Assembly (NCBI GenBank): GCA_002388905.1 | Contig: DGNJ01000075.1 | Location: 5,685-69,684 of the forward strand | DNA length: 64,000 nt | Source: Cellvibrionales bacterium UBA4495 | GTDB taxonomy: Bacteria > Pseudomonadota > Gammaproteobacteria > Pseudomonadales > Porticoccaceae | Reading direction: 5' to 3' | Part shown: positions 53,582-63,067 of the stretch, one piece after another | How the letters are laid out: every line of letters starts with the position of its first letter | How positions within the stretch are numbered: the stretch's first letter is position 1 | Notes under the pieces: model-generated | Database searches by the model: none | What the model saw: the letters and a program-made list of their open reading frames with translations, nothing else | Told to the model about the DNA's origin: nothing | Made by a program: the position numbers and the translations under genes

Positions 53582-53968
53582 CTAGGAAGAAAAATTAAGT
53601 TCCACATCCATCCCCGTGGGATCTTTCACCACCAACTGCACCGTGTCGAATTCGGGGAAGTCACGCCGGCAATAGGGTGTCCGGCAAGTTTCCAGATGCT
53701 TCGAAAATGCGTCGACACCGGTACAGGTAAAGGCGATATGGTCCACATGGCCGGGTTCCCCCGTCGGTGCGGCCATTTCCCCGGAGTCGGCGGCTTCCAT
53801 CAGGTGCAGGACAGGCTTGTCGCCCGCATAGAGCCAGAAGCCCGGTACCGGCACGTCCGGGCGCCAGCCTTCCCGCAGGCCGATGATATCCACATAGAAA
53901 TCCCGGACCCTTGCAAGCAGTTCCCTGTTGGCCTTGATATTGACGTGATTGAGATCGTGGATGGGCAT
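53582..53968 (-). CDS. VOC-superfamily (glyoxalase/dioxygenase-fold) protein
   Basis: A 128-residue single-module VOC protein: LNHVNIKANRELLARVRDFYVDIIGL, FWLYAGDKPVLHLMEA, GHVDHIAFTCTG and VVKDPTGMDVELNF supply metal-ligand candidates His, His and Glu. VOC proteins include glyoxalases, extradiol dioxygenases and epimerases; the reaction is not visible. I chose the start at 53968 (MPIHDLNHVN) over a longer frame without a domain. Single minus-strand gene between the MFS and SDR genes. Confidence 0.82.
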   Translation of the reverse strand: MPIHDLNHVNIKANRELLARVRDFYVDIIGLREGWRPDVPVPGFWLYAGDKPVLHLMEAADSGEMAAPTGEPGHVDHIAFTCTGVDAFSKHLETCRTPYCRRDFPEFDTVQLVVKDPTGMDVELNFSS

Positions 53969-54321
53969 GGGCGATAGCCTTGCTGGCACGCTACGTGCCG
54001 CGGGACGTGAACCCTCAGGATTACATAATGGCGACTGGCCGGCAATGTCTGTGGCGGGCAGATAGGCCGGGGTGGACACACGCCCAAGTCCTTGTCCGGG
54101 TGGGCATTTCGAGAAGACGGGGTGTCGAAACCGAAAGGAACCGGTTTTTTCCGTGGCAACGATACCGCTGCCCCATTATACACCCTGCCTTCATTGAGAA
54201 ATTTTACGTCATTTGGCTCTTGATAGTCGGACCATTTTAGGCCAGAATCAAACAGGCTGTATTGTTTTTATTGATAAGTCGAAATATATTCACACTGAAA
54301 GGCGAATCCGGAGGAGCAGTA

Positions 54322-55122
54322 ATGGGGGGAATGACGGGCAAGGTGGCGTCCGTGGTGGGGGCCGCCGGCAGGGGCAATATGGGCCAGGTGATCGCCCGGC
54401 GGTTCGCCGAAGAAGGCGCCAGGGTGGTGGTTTCCGGGCGGCACGAAGAGCCGCTCAGGGAGCTGGCCGAAGAGATAGGCGGCGACTGGGTTCTCTGCGA
54501 CCTGACCAAAAAGTCCGACATCGACAATATGATCGATACCATTGTCGATCGCCACGGCCAGCTCGACGTGGCCGTCAACGCCTCCGGCTGGGGGCTGCTC
54601 AAGCCTTTCGTGGAGAACACCGAGGAAGATCTGGAGCGCATGATGGCCCTCCAGTTCAAGGGCCCCTTCCAGTGGCTGCAAAAACTGGTCCAGACCATGG
54701 ATCAGCGCGGCGGCTCGATCATTCAGATTTCTTCCGCCACCGCCAAGATCATGCTCGACAATCACGCCGCCTACATGGGTACCAAGGCGGGCATCGACCA
54801 TGTGGTGCGCTGTGTGGCCAACGAATTCGGCGAGAAGGGTATCCGGGCGAACTCCATTTCCCCCGGACTCACCTACTCGCCAATGACCGAAGAGCACATG
54901 CAGAGTGCGTCCCTGGTGGAGACATTCCGTAAATGCTACCCGCTGGGAAGGGTGGGAACCAGCGACGATATCGCCGCGGCGGCGGTCTTTCTTGCCTCGG
55001 ACGAGTGTTTTATGACGGGCGAAAATCTCCAGGTCAATGGGGGGCTGTGCCTGCGCCGCAATCCCCGCGCCCACGAACTCTACGAGGCCGCCGTGGAGGC
55101 GGGTGAAATACCGGGAGAGTAG
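54322..55122 (+). CDS. SDR-family dehydrogenase
   Basis: A 266-residue SDR with an unusual glycine motif VVGAAGRGNMGQ in place of TGxxxGIG. NASG replaces NNAG. Catalytic Ser in IQISSATAK and Tyr-Lys in YMGTK are present. RHEEP after beta-2 suggests NADP. GGAGGAG precedes the ATG at 54322. It lies 125 bases upstream of the TonB receptor and may be part of the same transcript. Confidence 0.85.
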   Translation: MGGMTGKVASVVGAAGRGNMGQVIARRFAEEGARVVVSGRHEEPLRELAEEIGGDWVLCDLTKKSDIDNMIDTIVDRHGQLDVAVNASGWGLLKPFVENTEEDLERMMALQFKGPFQWLQKLVQTMDQRGGSIIQISSATAKIMLDNHAAYMGTKAGIDHVVRCVANEFGEKGIRANSISPGLTYSPMTEEHMQSASLVETFRKCYPLGRVGTSDDIAAAAVFLASDECFMTGENLQVNGGLCLRRNPRAHELYEAAVEAGEIPGE

Positions 55123-55247
55123 AAGACGCGTTGCCCAAAACGGCGGGCGACTGCGATTGGCGGATTCCCTCATATATTGGAAGCGGCGAATCCGGGAATC
55201 TTGATAACTAAACAATATCGATATTAAAACAGCGAGAGGGTAGAAAT

Positions 55248-57485
55248 ATGGACTTTAAAAGACTGAGTCATTCCATTGCGGCGGTTGTCGCTGCCTCGTC
55301 CCTGGCCCTGCCGGCCGGCGCAGCGCAGCTGGAAGAGATCGTGGTGACGGCCCGTAAAAAGGCAGAATCCATGCAGGATTCCCCGGTGGCTGTCAGTGCG
55401 GTCAACCGGGAGACCATCCAGGCCGCCTTCCTGGGCGATGCCACCGGCATTGCCCAGTTCGCGCCCAATGTGGTGTTCGACGATATTTCTGCGGGCACCC
55501 CCGGCGGCGGCGGTATCTCCATCCGGGGCATCAGCTACCAGGACGTGGAAAAAACCTTCGATCCGGCGGTGTTGATGTACCTGGACGGTGTGCCCCTGGG
55601 CACCAACACCGGCAATGCCATGAACCTGCTGGACGTGGAGCGCATCGAAGTGCTGCGCGGGCCCCAGGGCACCCTGTTCGGCAAGAACGCAGTGGGCGGC
55701 GTGATTAATATCCACCGCACCAAGCCCATCATCGGCCAGTGGGCGGGCAAGGCCCGGGTCCGGGTCGAATCCGAGGACAGCGCCACCAACCTGGAAGGCG
55801 TGCTTAATATACCCCTGGGCGACACGCTGGCCGCCAAGGTCAATGTGGCCCGATTGGAGGAGCCGGGGTACTACGACAATATCACCAACGGCGACGACGA
55901 GGGCGAGTCCGACGAGGAACGCTTCGGGATCCATTTCCTGTGGCAGCCCACGGACGACCTGACCGCCGAATTCCAGTACAACCAGTCGGAGATGGACGGC
56001 ATCCTGGCGCCCATGCTCAATATCAACAGCCCCCTGGCGGATCTCTGCGCCGGTTTCGGGGCCTGTGCCGCCAGCGATGACGAGCCGTTGTCCGGCGACC
56101 GCCGGGAAGGGGCCGGCAACCTGGGCCAGGACTTTTTCCTGGACAGCAAGGATTACCAGGTCGACCTCAACTGGGATATTTCGCCCAGCCTCACCGGCGT
56201 CCTGATTGCCGCTCACCGGGAAACGGACGAAAGGACGTTCATTGATTTTGACGGCTCGCCCCAGACCCTGTTCCATATCCGCCGCACCAGCGAATACGAG
56301 CAGGACAGCCTGGAACTGCGCCTGGATTACACCGCCGACCGGCTCAGTGTTACTGGCGGATACTTCTACTGGAACGGAGAAGTCAGCGGCTGGGAAAACG
56401 AGGCGACGATCCCGCTTTTCCTCGGTTTGCCGGTTGGAACCTGTGGCTTCGATACGGTGGCCTGTCAGTTCGAGACCGCCAGTGCCGAGTCCAAATCCCA
56501 CTCCGTGTTCTTCGAGGGCGACTACCGATTTGCGGAAAACTGGTATTTCGTACTTGGCGCCCGTTATATCGAGGAAGACAAGGAACTCACCAAGACCAGC
56601 CAAGTGCCAATCGCTGGTTTGACCACGTTGCCGACTACCACCGGTGACCGGACCGACGACGATATTATTCACCGTATCGGTTTCCGCTGGGAGCCCACCC
56701 CCAATGTGATGGCCTATGCTACCTGGTCCACCGGCTTCCGCAGTGGCGGGTTCAGCATCCGCGGGGTGACGCCGGAAATTATCCAGACCGGTTTTGAGCC
56801 TGAAACGGTCGATAACTACGAGCTTGGCATCAAGACCGAGTTGTTCGATCGCCGGGTTCGGCTGAACGCGACAGTGTTCCGGATGGAATACGATGATATG
56901 CAGATCGAACTGCAGGTGCCCCGCCCGGGTCCGGGCAGCGGCACCCAGGATTCCGTGGTCAATGCCGGTTCGGCAACCATCGACGGTGTCGAGCTGGAGG
57001 TGACCGCGCTGCTCAACGACTACTTTACCCTTGATTTCAACGCCGGCTGGCTTGACGCCGGTTACGACACCTTCCGCGGCCAGATTTTTGCCGACGGCAC
57101 CCAGAACGACGACAACTCCAACCTGCCATTGCGTCGTGCACCCGAGTGGAATTACACCGCGGCCCTGAATTACAGCCAGGCCGTTGGTGGTGGCGACCTG
57201 CGGGGCCGGTTGTCCTACAGCTGGACCGACGACTATGCCGGCACGGTGACGGATTTCCCCGGCACCCATGTGGACGACTTCGGCCTTCTGGACGCCTCCC
57301 TGAACTATACCTACGGCCAGTGGCAGGTGGGTGTCTTCGGTCGAAATCTCACCGATGAGGACGAATACAGCCACACGTTTGCGGTGGTGCCGTACCGGTC
57401 GGGCAGGTCGCTGTTTACCTTTGCCACGCCGCGGGCCCCGCGCACCTATGGCCTGGAGCTGACCTACACCTTCGGCGATTACTGA
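55248..57485 (+). CDS. TonB-dependent outer-membrane receptor of the catabolic region
   Basis: A 745-residue receptor with a signal peptide of about 25 residues (MDFKRLSHSIAAVVAASSLALPAGA), a TonB-box-like EEIVVTARKK, plug segments IRGISYQDVEK and IEVLRGPQGTLFGKNAVGGVIN, and a barrel ending GLELTYTFGDY. It belongs to the Fe-siderophore/other-substrate class often found beside degradation genes, where it imports hydrophobic or bulky substrates. No riboswitch or Fur-like site is seen upstream, arguing against a vitamin or iron role. GAGAGGG precedes the ATG. Confidence 0.92.
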   Translation: MDFKRLSHSIAAVVAASSLALPAGAAQLEEIVVTARKKAESMQDSPVAVSAVNRETIQAAFLGDATGIAQFAPNVVFDDISAGTPGGGGISIRGISYQDVEKTFDPAVLMYLDGVPLGTNTGNAMNLLDVERIEVLRGPQGTLFGKNAVGGVINIHRTKPIIGQWAGKARVRVESEDSATNLEGVLNIPLGDTLAAKVNVARLEEPGYYDNITNGDDEGESDEERFGIHFLWQPTDDLTAEFQYNQSEMDGILAPMLNINSPLADLCAGFGACAASDDEPLSGDRREGAGNLGQDFFLDSKDYQVDLNWDISPSLTGVLIAAHRETDERTFIDFDGSPQTLFHIRRTSEYEQDSLELRLDYTADRLSVTGGYFYWNGEVSGWENEATIPLFLGLPVGTCGFDTVACQFETASAESKSHSVFFEGDYRFAENWYFVLGARYIEEDKELTKTSQVPIAGLTTLPTTTGDRTDDDIIHRIGFRWEPTPNVMAYATWSTGFRSGGFSIRGVTPEIIQTGFEPETVDNYELGIKTELFDRRVRLNATVFRMEYDDMQIELQVPRPGPGSGTQDSVVNAGSATIDGVELEVTALLNDYFTLDFNAGWLDAGYDTFRGQIFADGTQNDDNSNLPLRRAPEWNYTAALNYSQAVGGGDLRGRLSYSWTDDYAGTVTDFPGTHVDDFGLLDASLNYTYGQWQVGVFGRNLTDEDEYSHTFAVVPYRSGRSLFTFATPRAPRTYGLELTYTFGDY

Positions 57486-57490
57486 TGGAC

Positions 57491-57516
57491 AGAGCCCCGG
57501 CCGCTGCCGGGGCTCT
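57491..57516 (+). terminator. Hairpin after the TonB receptor gene
   Basis: Perfect 11-bp stem AGAGCCCCGGC/GCCGGGGCTCT with a 4-nt loop, six bases past the stop. The T-run is short (TTCC), so it may be a leaky terminator. Confidence 0.6.
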
Positions 57517-57725
57517 TCCGTTGGCGGCAAATGGAAAGGCCATCCTGAAAGCGTGATCGCGCTGGCAATGGCGGGCAGGGGACGATAAATCGGGTGCAGG
57601 TTTTAGTGACAACGCCCGACTTTACCGCCCGGTCTATTCCCGCTTTGCCTTGCTTCGGGAGAGCTCCTTTTTATTTGTTGTGTCCATATCCCGCCTTCGC
57701 CCTGCTATCGAGGTAATCGAGGTAA

Positions 57726-58493
57726 ATGAATATGCAGCTAAAGAATAAAGTCGTCCTTATCACCGGCGCCGCTTCCGGTATCGGTCTGGCCGCGGCCCGG
57801 CGCTTTGCCGCCGAGGGTGCGAGCCTGATGCTGGCGGACATGGACGAGAAAGCCCTCCGGTCGGCGGCCGGGGAGATCGGTTCCCAAGCAGTCGACTCCG
57901 TGGTGGTGGATGTGTCGAATCCGGAGCAGGTGGAAAATATGGTCCGGGCCACGGTGACAAAATTCGGGCGGCTGGACGCGTTTATCGCCAATGCCGGAAT
58001 TGAGGGGAAGATCGGCGAAATTGTCGATTCCGACGTGGAGAATTTCGATCAGGTGATGGCGGTCAACGTCCGCGGCGTCTGGCTGGGCCTGAAATACGCC
58101 ATCGGTGCCATGCGCGACAGTGGCGGGGGCAGCATTGTCATCACCTCTTCGGGTGCCGGGGTCAAGGGCCAGCCCAACATGGCCCCCTATAACAGCAGCA
58201 AGCATGCGGTCATCGGCCTGATGCGTTGTGCCGCGCTCGAGTGCGCCCAATACAACATCCGGGTCAATACCGTGAATCCCGGTGCCGTGGAGACCCGGAT
58301 GATGCGTTCCATCGAGGAGGGGTTTGCCCCCGGCAGCGGAGAGACCTTCAAGGAAACCCTCCATGCCGCCACGCCCATGGGTCGATATGCGAGGCCGGAA
58401 GAAATCGCCAATATGATGCTGTTTCTCGCCAGCGACGAGAGCAGTTACTGCACCGGCGGCGTTTACATGGTGGACGGCGGCAATTCCACCTGA
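57726..58493 (+). CDS. SDR-family dehydrogenase (tandem member 1)
   Basis: A 255-residue classical SDR: TGAASGIG, LADMDE (NAD-favouring Asp), NAGIEGK with ANAG in place of NNAG, catalytic Ser in VITSSGAGV, Tyr-Lys in YNSSK and the end MVDGGNST. First of five SDR genes in one direction. The ATG at 57726 follows GAGGT. The 240-base upstream stretch separates it from the receptor terminator and probably holds the operon promoter. Confidence 0.88.
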   Translation: MNMQLKNKVVLITGAASGIGLAAARRFAAEGASLMLADMDEKALRSAAGEIGSQAVDSVVVDVSNPEQVENMVRATVTKFGRLDAFIANAGIEGKIGEIVDSDVENFDQVMAVNVRGVWLGLKYAIGAMRDSGGGSIVITSSGAGVKGQPNMAPYNSSKHAVIGLMRCAALECAQYNIRVNTVNPGAVETRMMRSIEEGFAPGSGETFKETLHAATPMGRYARPEEIANMMLFLASDESSYCTGGVYMVDGGNST

Positions 58494-58578
58494 ATGCCCG
58501 TCAACGAATAGTGGAAAGAGGCCAATGCGCCGGGGCCATTTGATTTTTCTCAACAGATATATTCAGGGGTGAACTGCA

Positions 58579-59337
58579 GTGACTGAAAATTTTAACGACA
58601 AAGTGGTATTGATTACCGGTGGTGCGTCTGGCCTCGGCGAGGCCTGCGCGCAAGCCTTTGCCGCCGGGGGCGGCCGGGTCGCCGTGGCGGATGTGTCCTC
58701 GGAAGCCGTTGCAGGCGTTGTCGACAGGATTGAAGCGCAGGGCGGGCAGGCAATCGGCGTCACCTGTGACGTCACCGATTCCTCCGCGGTTGAGGGCATG
58801 GTCAAACGGGTGGTCGATACCTGGGGTCGTCTCGATGTGGGCGTTAACAGTGCCGGTATCGTGACACCGATCACTCCGGTGGCGGAGACGGAGGAGGGCG
58901 ACTTCGACCGTCTGATGGCAGTCAACGTCAAGGGGGTGTGGTTATCCATGCGGGGCCAGATCCGGCAGATGCTGGAGCAGGGGGGCGGCAGCATCGTCAA
59001 TATGGCCTCGGCGTTGAGTATCCGCGTCCACCCGGGAAGCGCCTTTTACGTTGCCAGCAAGTTTGCCGTTGCCGGCCTTACCCGGACGGCGGCAGTGGAA
59101 TACGCCCAGTCCGGCATACGGATCAACGCCATATGCCCGGGTAATATCAAAACGCCCATGTTCGAAAAGGCGGTTACCGATCCCGAAACCATTGCCGCAC
59201 TCCAGGGCCTGCATCCCATGAATCGTCTGGGCAAGCCGGAAGAGGTCGCCGCCGCGGTTATGTGGCTGGCCTCGGATGCCGCTTCCTTTACCACGGGAAG
59301 CCTGCTGACAGCCGACGGCGGTTGGACGGCCACCTGA
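58579..59337 (+). CDS. SDR-family dehydrogenase (tandem member 2)
   Basis: A 252-residue SDR with TGGASGLG, VADVSSE (Asp for NAD), NSAG in place of NNAG, catalytic Ser in VNMASAL and Tyr-Lys in YVASK, ending LTADGGWTAT. The start is GTG at 58579, eleven bases after AGGGG. Sequence differs widely from member 1, so this is not a recent duplication. It lies 86 bases after member 1. Confidence 0.87.
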   Translation: MTENFNDKVVLITGGASGLGEACAQAFAAGGGRVAVADVSSEAVAGVVDRIEAQGGQAIGVTCDVTDSSAVEGMVKRVVDTWGRLDVGVNSAGIVTPITPVAETEEGDFDRLMAVNVKGVWLSMRGQIRQMLEQGGGSIVNMASALSIRVHPGSAFYVASKFAVAGLTRTAAVEYAQSGIRINAICPGNIKTPMFEKAVTDPETIAALQGLHPMNRLGKPEEVAAAVMWLASDAASFTTGSLLTADGGWTAT

Positions 59338-59363
59338 AATCGAGACATTGAAGGAGCTGAATC

Positions 59364-60149
59364 ATGACTAGAGTCAACGGCAAAGTCGCCATGGTCACTG
59401 GTGGCGCCACCGGCATTGGTGTCGGTGTGGTGCGCATGCTGGTCGACGAAGGCGCCAGGGTGGTGATCGCTGATATCGCCGAGGAGGCCGGACAGCAACT
59501 GGCCGAGGAACTGGGCGAAAGCGGTCTCTTCCTGCGCCTGGATGTCACCGATGAGGGGCAGTGGCAGCAGGGAATCAGAGATCTTGAGGAGCACTGGGGA
59601 CCCCTCGACATCCTGGTGCAGAGTGCCGGGATATCCCGCCCCGCATCCATCGAGGACGCATCCCTGGCCGAGTGGCGCGACCACATGGCGGTCCACGGCG
59701 AGGGGGCTTTTCTGGGCTGCAAGTATGCCGTCCAGAGCATGAAAAAGGCCGGCGGCGGTGCCATCGTTAATATTTCCTCGGTGGAAAGCATTCGTCCGGG
59801 ACCATTGTTCACCTGCTACGGCGCCGCCAAGGCGGCCCAGGATGCGATCACCAAAACCGTGGCGCTGCACTGTGGCGAGAGGGGCTACAACATCCGGTGC
59901 AACTCGGTGCACCCGGCGGCCACTTACACGCCTTTGCTGGAACAATACCTGAACAGCGCGGAGGATCCGGCCGGGCTGGAAAAGACCTACGCCTCAATGC
60001 AGCCCCTGAACCGTATAGCGACTGTCGAGGAAATTGCCCATGCCGTGTTGTTCCTGGCAAGCGACGAATCCAGTTTTATGACCGGTCACCAGATGTATGT
60101 GGACGGCGGCGCGTTGACCAAGCCTTACCCGTCCGGCGAAGGCGCCTGA
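59364..60149 (+). CDS. SDR-family dehydrogenase (tandem member 3)
   Basis: A 261-residue SDR: TGGATGIG, VIADIAEE, QSAG replacing NNAG, Ser in VNISSVES, Tyr-Lys in YGAAK and CNSVHPAATYTPL in the substrate loop, resembling cyclohexanol- and hydroxysteroid-dehydrogenase-like members. The C-terminal ALTKPYPSGEGA is a short extension. AAGGAG precedes the ATG. It lies 26 bases after member 2. Confidence 0.87.
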   Translation: MTRVNGKVAMVTGGATGIGVGVVRMLVDEGARVVIADIAEEAGQQLAEELGESGLFLRLDVTDEGQWQQGIRDLEEHWGPLDILVQSAGISRPASIEDASLAEWRDHMAVHGEGAFLGCKYAVQSMKKAGGGAIVNISSVESIRPGPLFTCYGAAKAAQDAITKTVALHCGERGYNIRCNSVHPAATYTPLLEQYLNSAEDPAGLEKTYASMQPLNRIATVEEIAHAVLFLASDESSFMTGHQMYVDGGALTKPYPSGEGA

Positions 60150-60199
60150 TTCGCGTACTTGATAGGACAGTGAATCCACAAAACTAACCGGGGGGATGT

Positions 60200-60625
60200 A
60201 TGCCTGACAAGCTCTCAGTCGAGGAGCGCCTGGATATTGCCGACCTCTTTTCCCTCTATTGCCACCTGATCGACAGCGGCCAGCGTGAGTCCTGGCTCGA
60301 CCTGTTTACGTCCGACGGTGTATTCGAGGTGCCGGGAATGGGTCGCATGGAAGGTCGGGAACAAATCGGCGGGGTTGCCGATAGGGTTATCGAGGGCAGC
60401 AAGGGTAACTGGCGCCACCAGATGGCCAACGTATTGCCGGAAGCCGGCGCCAGACCCGGTACGGCCCGGGTAAAGGCTTATAGCCTGGTTACCGACTGGA
60501 GCGATGGCGGTGCTGTCAGCACGTTTAACGACTATGACGTCGAGTTGAAAAAAACGGGAGATAAATGGCGAATTGTGCACCTGTTGGCCAGACCGGCCCG
60601 GATCACCGTGGGTCCCGATTCCTGA
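60200..60625 (+). CDS. SnoaL-like/NTF2-fold protein, small hydroxylating-dioxygenase-beta or isomerase type
   Basis: A 141-residue NTF2-fold protein: ERLDIADLFSLYCHLIDSGQRESWLDLFTSDGVFEVPG followed by GREQIGG and NDYDVELKKTGDKWRIVHL. The pattern is of SnoaL_4, which covers ketosteroid isomerases, dehydratases and ring-hydroxylating dioxygenase beta-subunit relatives. It lies inside the SDR operon, so an isomerase or hydratase step between dehydrogenations is plausible. GGGGGG precedes the ATG. Confidence 0.8.
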   Translation: MPDKLSVEERLDIADLFSLYCHLIDSGQRESWLDLFTSDGVFEVPGMGRMEGREQIGGVADRVIEGSKGNWRHQMANVLPEAGARPGTARVKAYSLVTDWSDGGAVSTFNDYDVELKKTGDKWRIVHLLARPARITVGPDS

Positions 60626-60663
60626 GCCCTTCTTCTTAACCCAAGTTGATCGAGGAAACAACA

Positions 60664-61425
60664 ATGTCACGTCTAGCGGGTAAAGTCGCATTGATCACCG
60701 GGGCGGCTTCCAAACCGGGGCTCGGTAATTCCACTGCCCTGCGTTTCGCGCAGGAGGGGGCCAGGCTGGTCATTACCGATATTAATGAAGAAGGCCTCAA
60801 GGCCTGTGAACAGGAAATCAGGGATGCCGGTGGCGAGGTGGTCGCCTGGCGCCAGGACGTCACCGCGGAATCGGACTGGCAGGAAACCCTGGACCGGACC
60901 ATCGAGAGCTGGGGCAAACTGGATATCCTGGTCAACAACGCCGGTATCGCCGTGTTGCGTATGGTCGACGTCATGACACCGGCGGAATTCGAGAAACAAA
61001 TGGCGGTGAATATGACCAGTGTTTTCCTGGGCACCCGGAAGGCAATTCCCCTGATGCGCAAGAACGGCAGCGGCTCGATCATCAATCTGTCGTCCATCGC
61101 CGGACTGGTGGGCATTCCCGGTGCCTCTGCCTACGCCGCCAGTAAAGGGGGGGTGCGCCTGTTCAGTAAAACCGTTGCCCTGGAATGCGCCAGGGAGAAC
61201 ATCCGCTGCAATTCTGTCCACCCCGGTGTGATCTGGACCAATATCCAGCAGGACGCTATCCGGGACAATCCCGAGCAGTACGAAATTATCAATGCCTCGA
61301 TTCCCATGGGGCGGATGGGCGACCCGGAAGATGTTGCCAACTGTATCCTTTTTCTGGCCTCCGACGAGGCCAGGTATATTACCGGGGCCGAATTCGTGGT
61401 GGATGGCGGTATGACCGCCCAGTAG
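60664..61425 (+). CDS. SDR-family dehydrogenase (tandem member 4)
   Basis: A 253-residue SDR. The glycine loop is lengthened to TGAASKPGLG, two residues more than the usual TGxxxGxG, a form seen in some SDR subgroups. ITDINEE, NNAG, Ser in INLSSIAG and Tyr-Lys in YAASK are present, with VVDGGMTAQ at the end. The ATG at 60664 (MSRLAGK), behind GAGGA, is preferred to a frame open six codons earlier. Confidence 0.87.
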   Translation: MSRLAGKVALITGAASKPGLGNSTALRFAQEGARLVITDINEEGLKACEQEIRDAGGEVVAWRQDVTAESDWQETLDRTIESWGKLDILVNNAGIAVLRMVDVMTPAEFEKQMAVNMTSVFLGTRKAIPLMRKNGSGSIINLSSIAGLVGIPGASAYAASKGGVRLFSKTVALECARENIRCNSVHPGVIWTNIQQDAIRDNPEQYEIINASIPMGRMGDPEDVANCILFLASDEARYITGAEFVVDGGMTAQ

Positions 61426-61473
61426 CGGGACGTCCGTCAGGCCACGCGCGCCGGGATTTACAGGAAAGACGCC

Positions 61474-62244
61474 ATGTCGAGACTTGCAAACAAGGTCGCA
61501 CTCATCACCGGCGGTGCCTCGGGCATCGGGGCCGCGGTCGTCAGACGTTTTGTCGCCGAGGGGGCACAGGTTGTCTTCATGGACAGGGACGACACATCGG
61601 GCTCTGCCCTGGCACAACAAACCGGTGCTTCGTACCGGCATGGCGACGTGGCCTGCGAGAAGGACTGGCAATCGCTGATGGCCGAAATCGGCGAGCGCCA
61701 CGGTCGTCTCGACGTCCTGGTCAACAATGCCGGCATCGTGTCCAACCGCGCCATTGCCGACATGGATCTGGAGAGCTGGGAAAAAGTGCTGGGTGTCAAC
61801 CTGACCGGCACCATGCTTGGTTGCCGGGCGGGAATCGAGGCCATGAGAAACAATCCCGAAGGCCCGGGCGGCTCTATTATCAATACCGCTTCGACTGTTT
61901 CCTTTCTGGGGCTGGCCAATGATGCCGCCTATACGGCAAGTAAGGCCGGGGTGGTGGGGCTGACCCGGTCAGTGGCCACCTGGTGCGCCGGAAAGGGCCT
62001 CAATATTCGTTGCAACAGCCTGCACCCGGGACCCACCCTGACGGCCATACTCCAGGCACATATCGAGCAGGACCCCGCCATGGCCGATAAATTCCGCGCC
62101 ATGACGCCGGGCAACCGGATGGGCTCCGTGGAAGAGATTGCCAATCTGGCCCTTTATCTTGCTTCCGATGAGTCCAGTTTTTCGACAGGCGCCCAGTTTG
62201 TCGCCGACGGCGGGCTGGTCAACGCCCATCCTTCTATGGATTAA
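61474..62244 (+). CDS. SDR-family dehydrogenase (tandem member 5)
   Basis: A 256-residue SDR: TGGASGIG, VFMDRDD (Asp with following Arg), NNAG, Ser in INTASTVS (Ala-Ser in place of Ser-Ser) and Tyr-Lys in YTASK, end FVADGGLVNAHP. CNSLHPGPTLTAIL fits the 3-alpha- and cyclohexanol-dehydrogenase-like branch. AGGA precedes the ATG. Nine bases separate it from the EthD-like gene. Confidence 0.87.
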   Translation: MSRLANKVALITGGASGIGAAVVRRFVAEGAQVVFMDRDDTSGSALAQQTGASYRHGDVACEKDWQSLMAEIGERHGRLDVLVNNAGIVSNRAIADMDLESWEKVLGVNLTGTMLGCRAGIEAMRNNPEGPGGSIINTASTVSFLGLANDAAYTASKAGVVGLTRSVATWCAGKGLNIRCNSLHPGPTLTAILQAHIEQDPAMADKFRAMTPGNRMGSVEEIANLALYLASDESSFSTGAQFVADGGLVNAHPSMD

Positions 62245-62253
62245 CGCAAACCC

Positions 62254-63015
62254 ATGGCAACGCTTGAACAGGGTGAACCCAAAGGCACTGGCGCAAAGGG
62301 TGTAGACAAGGTCCAGGTGCTGCTGGCCCCGGTGGCCGGCGTGGCCATGGAGCGGTTCCAGGCGGTGGTGGCTGACTCAGTGACCAGACTCGACGGGCAG
62401 CGCGGCAAGGGGGTCGGTATCAGGGCCGGCTTCCTGTTGAAGCCCAACCCCATCGGCGATATGCCACACAGCCAGAAGGGGAGTGCCGCCACCTTCGAGG
62501 GATTGATCGAGTTTTTCAGCGATGGTGACGGAGCGGGACGGGCCACCGTGGACGGGCTTGTGGGTTCCCTGCACGATGCTATTGAACCGGTCGTCGACTG
62601 GCAGCAATCCGCCGTGATTGCCGGTCGGGAATATCGGCTGTTGCCGGGCTGGGGTGAACTGCAGTTGGTTTTTGCCCTGCGCCGGAAGCCGTCGTTGAGC
62701 CGCACGGCGTTCCAGGATTACTGGCTCAATCACCACGCCGGGTACGCCCTTGAGCAGGGTGTCGACGACAGGACATTCTATTACCGGCAATTCCATACCG
62801 ACGGCTGCTGGTCCGGCGACCTGGCCCGTGACCATGGATTTGGTATCGCCGATTTCGACGGTGTCGCCGAGGTTTATTACCAGAGTGTCGAGGAGATCGC
62901 GGAGCGGTTTTCCCGTCCGGAAGTCTCCCGCGACGCCTATGCGGACGAAAAAACCTTTATCGATCACGAGCGCTCATGGCTGGGTTTTTTCCGCATGTTT
63001 CGGTGCGATCGCTGA
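62254..63015 (+). CDS. EthD-domain-like protein
   Basis: A 253-residue protein whose second half (about 140-250) has the EthD pattern FALRRKPSLSRTAFQDYWLNHHAGYALE, a dimeric alpha/beta barrel with conserved Tyr-Trp and His residues. The first half (KVQVLLAPVAGVAMERFQ...) may be a diverged second copy of the fold. EthD proteins accompany P450 or oxygenase systems; their exact role is unresolved. There is no clear start signal other than ATG at 62254. It is in the SDR-OYE operon. Confidence 0.78.
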   Translation: MATLEQGEPKGTGAKGVDKVQVLLAPVAGVAMERFQAVVADSVTRLDGQRGKGVGIRAGFLLKPNPIGDMPHSQKGSAATFEGLIEFFSDGDGAGRATVDGLVGSLHDAIEPVVDWQQSAVIAGREYRLLPGWGELQLVFALRRKPSLSRTAFQDYWLNHHAGYALEQGVDDRTFYYRQFHTDGCWSGDLARDHGFGIADFDGVAEVYYQSVEEIAERFSRPEVSRDAYADEKTFIDHERSWLGFFRMFRCDR

Positions 63016-63067
63016 CTGGCGCCGTTTTCAGGCACCCCGGGAAATACCAGAATCGGAAGCGCTGTTC

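Noticed and set aside
55224-57530. 768-codon minus-strand ORF opposite the second TonB receptor
   Set aside because: Antisense shadow: no ribosome-binding site or recognised motif, while the plus strand has a full receptor with signal peptide.
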